From: an uncultured Synergistia bacterium
GTDB taxonomy: Bacteria; Eremiobacterota; SpSt-956; JAKJGF01
DNA length: 17,311 nt
Direction: 5' to 3'
Assembly (NCBI GenBank): GCA_937888925.1
Contig: CALARM010000224.1
Span: forward strand, 1-17,311
In this document: positions 1 to 7,760 of the stretch, in pieces
Layout: each line of letters starts with the position of its first letter
How positions within the stretch are numbered: the stretch's first letter is position 1
The notes under the pieces: model-generated
Database searches by the model: none
What the model was told of the DNA's origin: nothing
The model's input: only the letters and a program-made list of their open reading frames with translations
Program-made: the position numbers and the translations under genes

Positions 1-205
1 AATGTTTTTCACATTGAAATATACCAAGTTTGGATTTTCTAAATTTACAGGGTCTAAAAACGTTCATAATAAATGGTTCCAGAAATAGAACCCTCTTCCC
101 TCCTTAAAAATATGTTATATATCTATCTTAAAATTAAAGTAAACTATTTGAAATTGAAAGTTTAGAGTCTATGGCTACTCTCAACTCTCAGCCATAAACC
201 ATTAA
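1..205. other. Left-edge non-coding stretch
   Basis: AT-rich sequence downstream of the zinc-ribbon gene. It holds the palindrome listed at 160-199 and a small hairpin, GGTTC/GAACC, at 75-79 and 88-92. On the minus strand a reading frame opens at an ATG (67-65) and stays open to the window edge (22 codons). It has no nearby ribosome binding site: an AAGGAGGG lies about 30 nt too far upstream. I do not call it a gene. No promoter or RNA gene could be recognised. Confidence 0.4.
160..199. repeat. Small palindrome with two 7-bp repeats
   Basis: Arms TATGGCT (170-176) and AGCCATA (190-196) enclose exactly two tandem copies of ACTCTCA (177-183, 184-190). A looser outer pair GTTTA/TAAAC lies at 160-164 and 195-199. 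It begins a few bases beyond the stop codon of the zinc-ribbon gene. The 7-bp unit and the position at a gene end resemble the larger heptamer elements in this window, but the unit sequence differs, so membership of the same family is an inference. No U-rich tail follows, so it is a poor terminator. Confidence 0.5.
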
Positions 206-949
206 TTAATCCTGGCTGGCTACAGGCTGCTGGGCTGCTCCTTTATCTCCCTCCCAGTATAATATCCTGCCGCAGTGTTCACAGTATTCAAGGGTCATTC
301 TCGATCTGGCTCTTTCCAGGAGCCTTTCCGAGAGAGTCATACCGCAGCCGGTACAGAAATTCTTCTGAAGAGCTACAATAGCAATTCCTCCACGGTTCAT
401 TTTCGTATCTTCATATATTTTCAACAGTTCTTCTGCTGAACTTTCCATGATTTTCTTTTTCTTACTTTCAATATCTTCCATCCTGGAATTAAGATCTTTC
501 AACTGTCCTTCATAAAGAGAATAATATTTTTTATATTCCTCTTCTACCAGTTGATAATCCTGTTCCAGTTTTTTTATCTCATCCACCAGTCCTTCATTGT
601 CATAAATCAATGTAAGACTTTCTTCATCTATGGTTTCTCTTTTCTTTTTTATATCGTCAATCTTTTTCTGCCACTGAGCAGTTTCTTTGGAATTAACAGG
701 CCTGCCGCCGTACAGTTTATCTTCTATCGTTTTTATCTGCTTATCCAGTTCAAGTGTTTCAAAACCGAGAGCTTTAAGTCTCTTATTATTGGCTTCCTGT
801 CTATCCCTGCCGGATTTGAGGAGAGAAGAAGCATTATTTTTTTTCTCTTCAAGTTCCTTTCCCGGGTCAAGAAGGCCTATCTGTTCTCTCAGATAGAGAA
901 GATCATTTTCATAGGCCTGTAATCGATATATCTTCCATAAATCTTTCAT
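206..949 (-). CDS. C4-type zinc-ribbon, coiled-coil protein (DUF164/COG1579 family)
   Basis: The 247-residue protein is mostly charged coiled coil (about residues 15-180), followed by a C-terminal zinc ribbon with two Cys-x2-Cys pairs (FCTGCG and YCEHCG, about residues 200-226) and a short tail. This is the layout of the COG1579 family, whose members are predicted nucleic-acid-binding or adaptor proteins; the exact function is unsettled. The ATG at 949 has a good ribosome site (AAGGAG, about 10 nt upstream). The gene lies about 115 nt beyond tRNA-Val, after a terminator, so it probably has its own promoter, although I see no clear one. In Clostridia a gene of this family often lies shortly after rpoD, which fits its position here. 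The family call is firm; the role is not. Confidence 0.88.
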   Translation of the reverse strand: MKDLWKIYRLQAYENDLLYLREQIGLLDPGKELEEKKNNASSLLKSGRDRQEANNKRLKALGFETLELDKQIKTIEDKLYGGRPVNSKETAQWQKKIDDIKKKRETIDEESLTLIYDNEGLVDEIKKLEQDYQLVEEEYKKYYSLYEGQLKDLNSRMEDIESKKKKIMESSAEELLKIYEDTKMNRGGIAIVALQKNFCTGCGMTLSERLLERARSRMTLEYCEHCGRILYWEGDKGAAQQPVASQD

Positions 950-1024
950 TAACCTGACTCCTTCTATTGCAATCTGTTATAAACATTCTTCATCAAGAAT
1001 ATTTTTCCTCTTTTTATCTTTATA

Positions 1025-1061
1025 GAAAAGAAAAAACCATCTTAATTAAAAGATGGTTTTT
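1025..1061 (-). terminator. Intrinsic terminator of the tRNA operon
   Basis: A perfect 12-bp stem (1032-1043 with 1050-1061, core ACCATCTT/AAGATGGT) and a 6-nt AATTAA loop are followed on the minus strand by a U-rich tail (TTTTTTCTTTTCT). It begins about 5 nt after the 3' end of tRNA-Val, so it ends the tRNA transcript. The T-run on the other side means it could work in both directions, but no plus-strand gene needs it. Confidence 0.88.
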
Positions 1062-1065
1062 ATTA

Positions 1066-1138
1066 TGGGCGAAACAGGACTTGAACCTGTGACCTCCTGC
1101 GTGTAAAGCAGATGCTCTGCCAACTGAGCTATTCGCCC
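1066..1138 (-). tRNA. tRNA-Val (anticodon TAC)
   Basis: A full cloverleaf can be read on the minus strand: acceptor stem GGGCGAA/TTCGCCC, D arm GCTC/GAGC, anticodon stem TCTGC/GCAGG with loop TTTACAC (anticodon TAC), T arm ACAGG-TTCAAGT-CCTGT, and discriminator A at 1066. The 3' CCA is not encoded and must be added after transcription. It is last of three tRNAs and is separated from tRNA-Glu by the heptamer-repeat element at 1143-1238. Confidence 0.97.
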
Positions 1139-1142
1139 CTTT

Positions 1143-1238
1143 ACAGTGAACAGTGATCAGTTACCAGTTACCAGAAGATAAAAACCTCTTTATAAGAGTC
1201 TTTCTTATGATCACTGTTTACTGATCACTGTTCACTGT
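1143..1238. repeat. Facing heptamer-array element A
   Basis: The left arm is four 7-bp units (CAGTGAA, CAGTGAT, CAGTTAC, CAGTTAC) plus CAG, 1144-1174. The right arm (1210-1237), read on the minus strand, is CAGTGAA, CAGTGAT, CAGTAAA, CAGTGAT. The outer 19 bp of the two arms (1143-1161 and 1220-1238) are perfectly complementary. A 32-nt AT-rich core (1175-1206) lies between, with its own small hairpin CTCTT/AAGAG. The element fills the gap between tRNA-Glu and tRNA-Val, only 4 and 6 nt from their ends, so it would fold as a long hairpin inside the precursor tRNA. Confidence 0.85.
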
Positions 1239-1244
1239 TTCTAA

Positions 1245-1317
1245 TACCCCCACGGGAATTCGAATCCCGGTCTCCGCCGTGAAAGGGCGGTGTCCTAGGC
1301 CACTAGACGATGAGGGC
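1245..1317 (-). tRNA. tRNA-Glu (anticodon TTC)
   Basis: Cloverleaf on the minus strand: acceptor GCCCTCA/TGGGGGT with two G-T pairs, the D region GTCTAGTGGCCTAGGAC typical of tRNA-Glu, anticodon stem CCGCC/GGCGG with loop CTTTCAC (anticodon TTC), a 4-nt variable loop, T arm CGGGA-TTCGAAT-TCCCG, and discriminator A at 1245. CCA is not encoded. It lies 10 nt after the CAT tRNA, so the two are clearly co-transcribed. Confidence 0.97.
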
Positions 1318-1327
1318 ATATTATTCA

Positions 1328-1399
1328 TGGGCCCACCTGGATTCGAACCAGAGACCGATCGGTTATGAGCCGATTGCTCTACCGCTGAGCTATGGACCC
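1328..1399 (-). tRNA. tRNA with CAT anticodon (elongator Met or Ile2)
   Basis: Cloverleaf on the minus strand: acceptor GGGTCCA/TGGGCCC, short D arm GCTC-AGCGGTA-GAGC, anticodon stem ATCGG/CCGAT with loop CTCATAA (anticodon CAT), variable loop CGGTC, T arm TCTGG-TTCGAAT-CCAGG, and discriminator A at 1328. It is not the initiator: position 1 pairs with 72, and the anticodon stem lacks the three G-C pairs. Elongator tRNA-Met and the isoleucine tRNA whose C34 is changed to lysidine by TilS look alike at this level. The acceptor stem reminds me of tRNA-Ile2, but I cannot decide. It is first in the tRNA operon, about 22 nt downstream of the predicted transcription start. Confidence 0.95.
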
Positions 1400-1427
1400 G
1401 ATGTGTTTATCAAACTTACGAGGTTTG

Positions 1428-1456
1428 ATTATAACAAAAGTTTTTTAACTTGTCAA
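1428..1456 (-). promoter_or_regulatory. Consensus sigma-70 promoter for the tRNA operon
   Basis: On the minus strand a perfect TTGACA (1456-1451), a 17-bp spacer and a perfect TATAAT (1433-1428) lie between the rpoD stop codon and the CAT tRNA. Transcription should start near 1421. A full consensus with the ideal spacer is typical of strong stable-RNA promoters. A 7-bp inverted repeat, ATCAAAC (1409-1415) and GTTTGAT (1423-1429), overlaps the end of the -10 box and the start site; its role is unknown. Confidence 0.88.
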
Positions 1457-1461
1457 TAGAT

Positions 1462-3102
1462 TTATTGACCTTCCCAATAATCTTTTAACCACTTACTTCT
1501 GGCGGGATGACGGAGTTTTCTCAGGGCTTTGGCTTCAATCTGACGAATTCTTTCTCTCGTAACACCAAATTCCTGCCCTACTTCTTCCAGGGTTCTCGGT
1601 CTTCCGTCTGCAAGTCCGAAACGAAGTTTCAGAACTTTTTTCTCTCTTTCAGTGAGATTTTCCATAACATCTTCCATTTTTTCTTTAAGTAAGATGGAAG
1701 ACGCCGCTTCTGCAGGGGCAACTGCTTCATGATCTTCAATAAAATCACCTAAATGGCTGTCCTCTTCTTCACCTATGGGAGTTTCGAGAGAAATAGGTTC
1801 CTGGGCTATTTTAATTATTTCCCTTACTCTTTCAAGATTATATCTCGTACGCCTTTTAATTTCTTCATCTACAAATTTTTTATCTCTTGACGTCAGTTTT
1901 CTTCCAAGCTGATCACTGAGCTGTTTCTTTATTTCTTCCCTGTCTACAGGATACATCTGCTGGGTTATTTCTTCTATGCTGGGATCACGGCCCAGTTCCT
2001 GAAGCAGTCTTCTGGAAACCTTTATCAGTCTGTTTATTGTTTCCACCATATGGACAGGAATACGTATGGTTCTGGCCTGATCGGCAAGAGCTCTCGTTAT
2101 GGCCTGTCTTATCCACCAGGTCGCATAGGTACTGAATTTATATCCCTTATGATAATTAAACTTCTCTACTGCTCTTATTAAACCAAGGTTTCCTTCCTGT
2201 ATGAGATCCAGAAATAACATACCACGGCTCACATACTTTTTTGCTATACTTACAACAAGACGCAAATTGGCTTCAATAAGTTCTCTTTTTGCTTCTTCTG
2301 CATCAAATTTTCTTCGTGACAGTTCACGTTCTACCTCTTTCTGTGAAGGAGAAGTATCCAGTCTTACCATATCAGACCATATAACACAGAAAGGACGCAG
2401 ATAAAGCTGAAAAAGCAGATCAGGAAGATGGGAAACTATATAACCAAGATGAAAGAAAACCCACTCAGGACTTCCGCTTAATAACTGTTTCAAAAGAACT
2501 TTAGATTTATTTTTCAACATAAATTCCTGAGAAATTATTTTCTCCATAGTCTTTTCTATTAATTCATTCAGTGAGCGTTCCTGAGACCTGTGTTCTCCGT
2601 CTTTCTGAAGTAATTCCTGTTTAAGTATTACTTTGACTTTATGTCTTGTTTCCTCTCTGAGTCTTCTGTCATAATCAATCTCTTCCAGCAAATTGAATTT
2701 TTCCGCAAAATATTTATAGGCTTTATCCTCAAGTACCTCAACCTGTTCCACTCTTTTAGCCAGTTCTACTTCCTGTTCCGGAGTAAGAAGTTCAACTCTT
2801 CCTATTTCTTTAAGATACATTCTTACAGGGTCATCAAGAGAAACACCTTCAGGAAGGGTAAAAAACTGTTCTACATCTACTTCTTCATCAGGAGCTTTTT
2901 TACTGATAGTTTCATTTTTATCATCAACAACTTCTATACCTTCACTGGTAAAAATATCAAATAAGGACTCCAGCTTTTCTTCTGTAAGTTCCTGTTCCGT
3001 ATCTAAAACCTCATTAATCTCATCATAAGTAAGGGTACCGTGTTTTTTCCCTTTTTGTATCAAATCCTTTACATGAAGAGGCATATTATTTCCGCTATTC
3101 AC
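1462..3102 (-). CDS. rpoD: Primary RNA polymerase sigma factor (SigA/RpoD)
   Basis: The sigma-70 directs core polymerase to housekeeping promoters. Of 546 residues, region 1.1 is about 7-60, region 1.2 is 88-120 ([11 protein letters not shown]), region 2 is 270-345 ([27 protein letters not shown]), and region 4 is 481-540 with the DNA-binding helix-turn-helix [20 protein letters not shown]. Two parts are unusual: a ~145-residue linker (121-265) between regions 1.2 and 2 containing a hydrophobic stretch near 213-242, and a ~37-residue insert (about 384-420) in region 3. The start is GTG at 3102, inside the end of dnaG (8-nt overlap), with GGAGGG 10 nt upstream. An ATG six codons later has a weaker site. 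It is translationally coupled to dnaG, the common macromolecular-synthesis order. The assignment is firm. Confidence 0.98.
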   Translation of the reverse strand: MNSGNNMPLHVKDLIQKGKKHGTLTYDEINEVLDTEQELTEEKLESLFDIFTSEGIEVVDDKNETISKKAPDEEVDVEQFFTLPEGVSLDDPVRMYLKEIGRVELLTPEQEVELAKRVEQVEVLEDKAYKYFAEKFNLLEEIDYDRRLREETRHKVKVILKQELLQKDGEHRSQERSLNELIEKTMEKIISQEFMLKNKSKVLLKQLLSGSPEWVFFHLGYIVSHLPDLLFQLYLRPFCVIWSDMVRLDTSPSQKEVERELSRRKFDAEEAKRELIEANLRLVVSIAKKYVSRGMLFLDLIQEGNLGLIRAVEKFNYHKGYKFSTYATWWIRQAITRALADQARTIRIPVHMVETINRLIKVSRRLLQELGRDPSIEEITQQMYPVDREEIKKQLSDQLGRKLTSRDKKFVDEEIKRRTRYNLERVREIIKIAQEPISLETPIGEEEDSHLGDFIEDHEAVAPAEAASSILLKEKMEDVMENLTEREKKVLKLRFGLADGRPRTLEEVGQEFGVTRERIRQIEAKALRKLRHPARSKWLKDYWEGQ

Positions 3103-4852
3103 TTAAAGATTTCCCTCCCTTCAAATAACGCAGGAGTTTCTGGTATTCTTTATAAATCTCATCAGAAGGTTTTATTTTACCTTGTTCTAACATCAAATCT
3201 ATTTCCTTCTTTCTATCAATTAACTTTTTATCTTTTAACGTCTTTATTAATCCGAGAACAGATCCTTCACCGTGAGGATAATCGTCTTCCAGTAACAACA
3301 TTTCAGCAAGAACTTTTTTTTCTTTCTCATCATGTATTTCTTTTGCCAGTTCTTCTGAAGAAAATTCCCTTCCTGCAAGGAAATTTTCATAACAGATCTG
3401 AGCAATTTTATGACATATAGAATCAGAAAATTCGTCCGGTTTAAATTTCTGGAAGACTTGCTTCATAACATCTTCATTCTGTAACATTAAACGAAGTAGT
3501 ATTCTTTCGGTATCAGCAAAAGATTTTCCTGTATCAACAGGAACTTTTAAATTCTTTTTTTCTTTATAAGTTCTGAATCTGGACATAAGCTCTCTGCCGG
3601 AAATTCCAAGATTCTTGCTCTCTATAATTTTAAAATATTCATTACGATTTAAAGAATTCTGAACATTTGTCATAAACGGCTCAATACCTTTTAAAAAATC
3701 CTCTTTACCTTCCTTTGCAGTAAGATCACATTTCTTCTCAAGCCATGTAATGAGATAGATAAAATAATCCACCCTGTCTTCCAGGATTTTATGAAAAGCA
3801 TCTCTTCCTTTAAGTCTTATGAATTCATCAGGATCTTTTGCTTCAGGCAGGATTAAAGATTTAACAGAAAGTCCCGCACTTTCCAATAACCCAACTCCTC
3901 TACCTGTGGCAGACACACCTGCCGTATCCGCATCATAGGCGAGTATAACCTCTGAAGTGAATTTCCTCAGAAGACTGGCCTGATCCATAGTAAGAGAAGT
4001 ACCAAGAGATGCAACCACTCCTTCACATCCTGCCTGGCTTACCGAAAGAAGATCCATATAACCTTCTGTAAGTATTAAAGGAGAAGTCTTATCTTCTCTT
4101 TTTCTGGCCATATTAAGACCATAAAGATTTTTTCCTTTATTGAAAACCGGCGTCTCAGGAGTATTTAAATATTTCGGATTACCGTCTCCTATTATACGAC
4201 CTCCGAACCCTATAACCCTGTCACGAAGATCAAAAATAGGGAACATAATTCTGTTTATAAAATAATCCCTGTAATGACCGTCCTGTTCCCTTCTTACAAG
4301 GCCTCCGCTGAGAGCCAGTTCCATAGAATATTGCTTTTTATTTAACACTTTAACCAGAGACTGTTTATCAAAAGGTGCGTAGCCTATTTTAAATTTTACT
4401 ATTATATCTCTGGTCACATTTCTCTCTTTAAGATATGAGACAGCATTACTATCTGTCTGTTTCAGAAGAACCCAGTGATAAAACCCGGCTGCCAGTCCAT
4501 TAAGGGTATAGAGATCCTTTTTATCCTTATAAGCTTCGGAATACCCGGTTTCATCAGATTCTGGTATGGCTATGCCGGCTCTTTCAGCCAGAGATGTTAC
4601 AGCTTCAAAAAAAGAGAGGTTTTCTACTTTTTTCAGGAAGTCGAAAATATCTCCTCCGCTGCTGCAGCCAAAACAATACCATAAACCTTTTTCCGGATTT
4701 ACTGAAAAAGAAGGAGTCCTTTCTGAATGGAAAGGACAGAGTCCCTGATAACTTTTTCCGCTTTTTTTCAGAGTAACATAACAGGATATGAAATCAAGCA
4801 GATTATTTTTATTTTTTATCTCTCCTATAAGTTCTTCTGTTATCCTGCCCAT
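3095..4852 (-). CDS. dnaG: DNA primase
   Basis: DnaG makes the RNA primers for replication. At 585 residues it is of normal length. The N-terminal zinc domain has C39, H42, C60 and C63 (CPFH ... CFGC). The TOPRIM catalytic core has E263 (LTEGYMD) and D307/D309 (AYDADTAG). The last ~140 residues, from about 445, form the helical helicase-binding region. The protein aligns with other primases from its first residue (MGRITEELI), so ATG at 4852 is the expected start. No ribosome site can be seen: 4 nt upstream of the ATG the heptamer-repeat element B begins. The stop codon overlaps the rpoD start. Translation may rely on an unusual or leaderless mechanism. Confidence 0.97.
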   Translation of the reverse strand: MGRITEELIGEIKNKNNLLDFISCYVTLKKSGKSYQGLCPFHSERTPSFSVNPEKGLWYCFGCSSGGDIFDFLKKVENLSFFEAVTSLAERAGIAIPESDETGYSEAYKDKKDLYTLNGLAAGFYHWVLLKQTDSNAVSYLKERNVTRDIIVKFKIGYAPFDKQSLVKVLNKKQYSMELALSGGLVRREQDGHYRDYFINRIMFPIFDLRDRVIGFGGRIIGDGNPKYLNTPETPVFNKGKNLYGLNMARKREDKTSPLILTEGYMDLLSVSQAGCEGVVASLGTSLTMDQASLLRKFTSEVILAYDADTAGVSATGRGVGLLESAGLSVKSLILPEAKDPDEFIRLKGRDAFHKILEDRVDYFIYLITWLEKKCDLTAKEGKEDFLKGIEPFMTNVQNSLNRNEYFKIIESKNLGISGRELMSRFRTYKEKKNLKVPVDTGKSFADTERILLRLMLQNEDVMKQVFQKFKPDEFSDSICHKIAQICYENFLAGREFSSEELAKEIHDEKEKKVLAEMLLLEDDYPHGEGSVLGLIKTLKDKKLIDRKKEIDLMLEQGKIKPSDEIYKEYQKLLRYLKGGKSLSE

Positions 4853-4856
4853 ATAT

Positions 4857-4922
4857 CAGTGAGCAGTGAACAGTGAGCAGTGAACAGTGAACATCACTCA
4901 CTACTCACTACTCACCACTCAC
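4857..4922. repeat. Facing heptamer-array element B
   Basis: The left arm is five perfect 7-bp units, CAGTGAG, CAGTGAA, CAGTGAG, CAGTGAA, CAGTGAA (4857-4891). After only a few bases the right arm (about 4894-4922) reads on the minus strand as CGTGAG, TGGTGAG, TAGTGAG, TAGTGAG, TG, the same 7-bp period with a T or G in place of the first C. It fills most of the 88 nt between the ppdK stop codon and the dnaG start codon and ends 4 nt from that start codon. Confidence 0.82.
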
Positions 4923-4940
4923 GTACCCGGCCTCATTTCA

Positions 4941-7637
4941 CTAACCGTTCTTAATTTTGGCCTGAGCTGCTGCCAGTCTTGCAATAGGAACTCTGTAAGG
5001 AGAACAGCTTACATAATTAAGGCCAAGCATATGGCAGAACTCTACAGAATTAGGTTCTCCACCATGTTCACCACAGATACCTATTTTAAGATTGGCTCTT
5101 TTACTTTTACCAAGCTCTATGGCCATCTTCATTAATTTGCCCACACCATCTCTATCTAACTCTTCAAAAGGATTGACCTTCAGGATATGATTCTTTAAAT
5201 ATGCAGGAATAAAGGTTCTTTCCGCATCATCACGGCTGTATCCGAATGTTGTCTGAGTCAGATCATTCGTCCCGAAGGAGAAGAATTCCGCATATTCTGC
5301 AAGTTGATCCGCTACGGTACAGGCCCTTGGAAGTTCTATCATAGTGCCTATCTTGTAATCAACATGGACACCAGTTTCTTTTATTACTTCTTCAGCTATA
5401 CGTCTGGCACTGTCATGGGTAAATTTCATTTCCTGCTGATGGCCGACACCGGGTATCATAACCTCTACAACTGCATTGACCTTTTCTTTTACGAGCTGAC
5501 ATGCTGCCTCAAATATAGCCCTTACCTGCATCTCATAAATCTCAGGATATACTATGCCGAGACGGCATACTCTGAGACCGAGCATCGGGTTTGACTCATG
5601 AAGTTCTCTTACTCTTATAAGGATTTTCTCCTTTTCTTTAAGAAGAGCAGGATCTTTCCCTGTAACCCTTAAGGTTATTACTTCTTCAAGGAGATCATCC
5701 AGAACAGGTAAAAATTCATGAAGAGGCGGATCGAGAAGTCTTATTGTAACAGGACAGCTCTCCATAGCTTTCAGTATGCCGTAGAAATCTTCTCTCTGCA
5801 TGGGGAGAAGTTTTGCAAGAGCTTCTTTTCTTGCTTCAGGAGTATCGGCAATAATCATTTCCTGAACTATGGGAAGACGTTCCTGCTGCATGAACATATG
5901 TTCTGTTCTGCAGAGGCCAATACCTCTGGCACCGAAATTACGTGCCTTTGCCGCATCTTCAGGTGTATCGGCATTTGCATGAACACCGAGACGTTTGATC
6001 TGGTCTGCCCAGTCAAGAATGGTTTTTGCTTCATGGCTTAAATCAGGAGCTTCTGTTTCAAGTTTACCGTAGAAAACCTGTCCTACAGTTTTGCCTTCTT
6101 TAACAAAAGCGCCGTCTATAGTAATAATATCGCCTTCTTTAACAGTTTTTCCTGCGACTGTAAATTCTTTTTTCGCAAGATCAATCTTAATGTTGGTACA
6201 TCCTGCAACACATGGTTTGCCCATCTGTCTTGCCACTACTGCAGCATGGCTTGTCATACCGCCTTCACTGGTAAGAACGCCCTTTGCTGCAATCATACCA
6301 TGGACATCATCAGGATTTGTAACAGGCCTTACAAGGAGAACCTTTTCTCCTCTATCGCCCATTTCTCTTGCAAGGTCTGCACTGAATACTACAGATCCTG
6401 TAGCTGCACCGGGAGATGCCGGTAATCCTTCTGCCAGAAGAAGTCCTTCTTTTTCTGCCTTCTTTCTTGCAGCAGGTGCAATACGGGGATGAAGGAGCTG
6501 ATTTAACTGAGTGGGATCAATTCTCATGATTGCTTCTTCTTTTGTTATAAGTCCTTCTTCTACCATATCATAGGCAACCTTTACGGCAGCCTGAGTGGTT
6601 CTTTTACCTACTCTGGCCTGAAGCATAAAGAGTTTGCCATGTTCAAAGGTAAATTCCAGATCCTGAAGATCTCTGTAATGCTTTTCAAGGATCTCGCAGA
6701 TCTTTGCAAATTCATTATAAAGATGGGGCACATCAACTTTCATCTGGCTTATATGTTTTGGAGTGCGAATACCTGCCACAACATCTTCACCCTGTGCATT
6801 TTCAAGAAATTCTCCGTAAATTTCTCTTTCTCCCGATGAAGGATCTCTTGTAAAGGCAACGCCTGATCCGCTTTCACCGAAGAAATTACCGAATACCATA
6901 GTCTGAACATTCACTGCTGTTCCAAGATCATGAGGTATTTTAAATTCATTTCTGTAGGTTATTGCTTTATGACCGTTCCATGAATTAAATACGGCACATA
7001 TGGCAAGTTCTAACTGTTTCCACGGATCAGACGGGAAGCCTTCTCCTTTTTCCTTTTTTACAAGGGCTTTGAAATCTTCAACTATGGCTTTCCAGTGTTC
7101 TGCCTTGAATTCAGTATCATGGGTGAAACCTAATTTTTTCTTATATTCTTTTAAAATAGCTTCAAAATCATGATGTTCAACACCGAGCACTACATCACTG
7201 AACATATCGATAAATCTTCTGTAACAGTCATAGGCAAAACGTTCGTCACCGGAAAGTTCTATAAGCCCCTTTACTGTGTCGTCATTAAGGCCGAGATTAA
7301 GGATGGTATTCATCATACCTGGCATAGAAAATTTAGCGCCTGACCTTACTGAAAATAAAAGAGGATTTGCAGGGTCACCGAACTTTTTGTTCATTTTTTT
7401 CTCAATTACCCCTACATATTCCTTTACACCTTCCATAAGTCCGTCAGGAAGGCCCCCTTTTTCTATAAATTCATTACACACTTTAGTGGTTATTGTAAAA
7501 CCCGGTGGCACGGGAAGGCCAATATTGGTCATTTCAGCAAGATTGGCACCTTTACCTCCGAGAAGGTCTTTCATATCTTTATTGCCTTCTTCAAAAAGAT
7601 ATATCCTTTTATTACAATTACATGCGCATTCCGTCAT
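4941..7637 (-). CDS. ppdK: Pyruvate, phosphate dikinase
   Basis: The enzyme interconverts pyruvate + ATP + Pi and phosphoenolpyruvate + AMP + PPi in the cytoplasm. At 898 residues it is full length. The N-terminal nucleotide-binding domain begins GGKGANLAEMTNIGLPVPPGF. The central domain carries the phosphorylated His464 (GGMTSHAAVVARQ). The C-terminal PEP/pyruvate barrel has GLCRTEHMF, FSFGTNDLTQTTFGYSRDD and the catalytic Cys855 (GICGEHGGEP). All key residues are present. The ATG at 7637 follows a strong AAAGGAGG site by about 11 nt. The protein starts with a short Cys-containing extension (TECACNCNK) that I do not recognise from other PPDKs. It is preceded by a structured 123-nt gap after glyS and followed by element B and dnaG. 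No PPDK regulatory protein gene (DUF299) is present in this window. Confidence 0.98.
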   Translation of the reverse strand: MTECACNCNKRIYLFEEGNKDMKDLLGGKGANLAEMTNIGLPVPPGFTITTKVCNEFIEKGGLPDGLMEGVKEYVGVIEKKMNKKFGDPANPLLFSVRSGAKFSMPGMMNTILNLGLNDDTVKGLIELSGDERFAYDCYRRFIDMFSDVVLGVEHHDFEAILKEYKKKLGFTHDTEFKAEHWKAIVEDFKALVKKEKGEGFPSDPWKQLELAICAVFNSWNGHKAITYRNEFKIPHDLGTAVNVQTMVFGNFFGESGSGVAFTRDPSSGEREIYGEFLENAQGEDVVAGIRTPKHISQMKVDVPHLYNEFAKICEILEKHYRDLQDLEFTFEHGKLFMLQARVGKRTTQAAVKVAYDMVEEGLITKEEAIMRIDPTQLNQLLHPRIAPAARKKAEKEGLLLAEGLPASPGAATGSVVFSADLAREMGDRGEKVLLVRPVTNPDDVHGMIAAKGVLTSEGGMTSHAAVVARQMGKPCVAGCTNIKIDLAKKEFTVAGKTVKEGDIITIDGAFVKEGKTVGQVFYGKLETEAPDLSHEAKTILDWADQIKRLGVHANADTPEDAAKARNFGARGIGLCRTEHMFMQQERLPIVQEMIIADTPEARKEALAKLLPMQREDFYGILKAMESCPVTIRLLDPPLHEFLPVLDDLLEEVITLRVTGKDPALLKEKEKILIRVRELHESNPMLGLRVCRLGIVYPEIYEMQVRAIFEAACQLVKEKVNAVVEVMIPGVGHQQEMKFTHDSARRIAEEVIKETGVHVDYKIGTMIELPRACTVADQLAEYAEFFSFGTNDLTQTTFGYSRDDAERTFIPAYLKNHILKVNPFEELDRDGVGKLMKMAIELGKSKRANLKIGICGEHGGEPNSVEFCHMLGLNYVSCSPYRVPIARLAAAQAKIKNG

Positions 7638-7674
7638 TATTTAATAGTCCTCCTTTGTTATTACTCATAAAATT

Positions 7675-7760
7675 AAATATGAAATGAGAAATTCCATATT
7701 TCGACAGGGAAAATCCGAATCCTTTTATATAAGGATAAGTTTTTTACCTGTCTGGTAAAA
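7675..7760 (-). promoter_or_regulatory. Three successive hairpins ahead of ppdK
   Basis: In the glyS-ppdK gap, RNA from the minus strand can form three local hairpins in a row. The first is TTTTACC/GGTAAAA with a 5-nt loop (7742-7760), directly behind the glyS stop codon. The second is ATCCTT/AAGGAT with a 6-nt loop (7719-7736). The third is an 11-bp stem with one G-U pair and loop TTCTC (7675-7701). A TATAAT lies on the minus strand at 7765-7760, across the glyS stop codon, but I see no good -35 at the right distance. No U-run follows any stem, so these are not plain terminators. They may be a 5' leader structure; no known riboswitch was recognised. Confidence 0.4.

Noticed and set aside
1..67. 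Minus-strand reading frame from ATG at 67 to the window edge
   Set aside because: Only 22 codons, no ribosome site at a usable distance and no recognisable protein.
551..922. Plus-strand open frames opposite the zinc-ribbon gene
   Set aside because: They lie wholly inside a well-supported minus-strand gene and read as low-complexity Phe/Ile/Ser-rich shadows of its codons. The same holds for all other plus-strand frames in the window.
1409..1429. Hairpin ATCAAAC/GTTTGAT as rpoD terminator
   Set aside because: The stem is short and AT-rich, no U-run follows, and it overlaps the tRNA promoter -10 box.
4857..4922. CRISPR array
   Set aside because: Units are 7 bp with no unique spacers between them, arranged as two facing tandem arrays.
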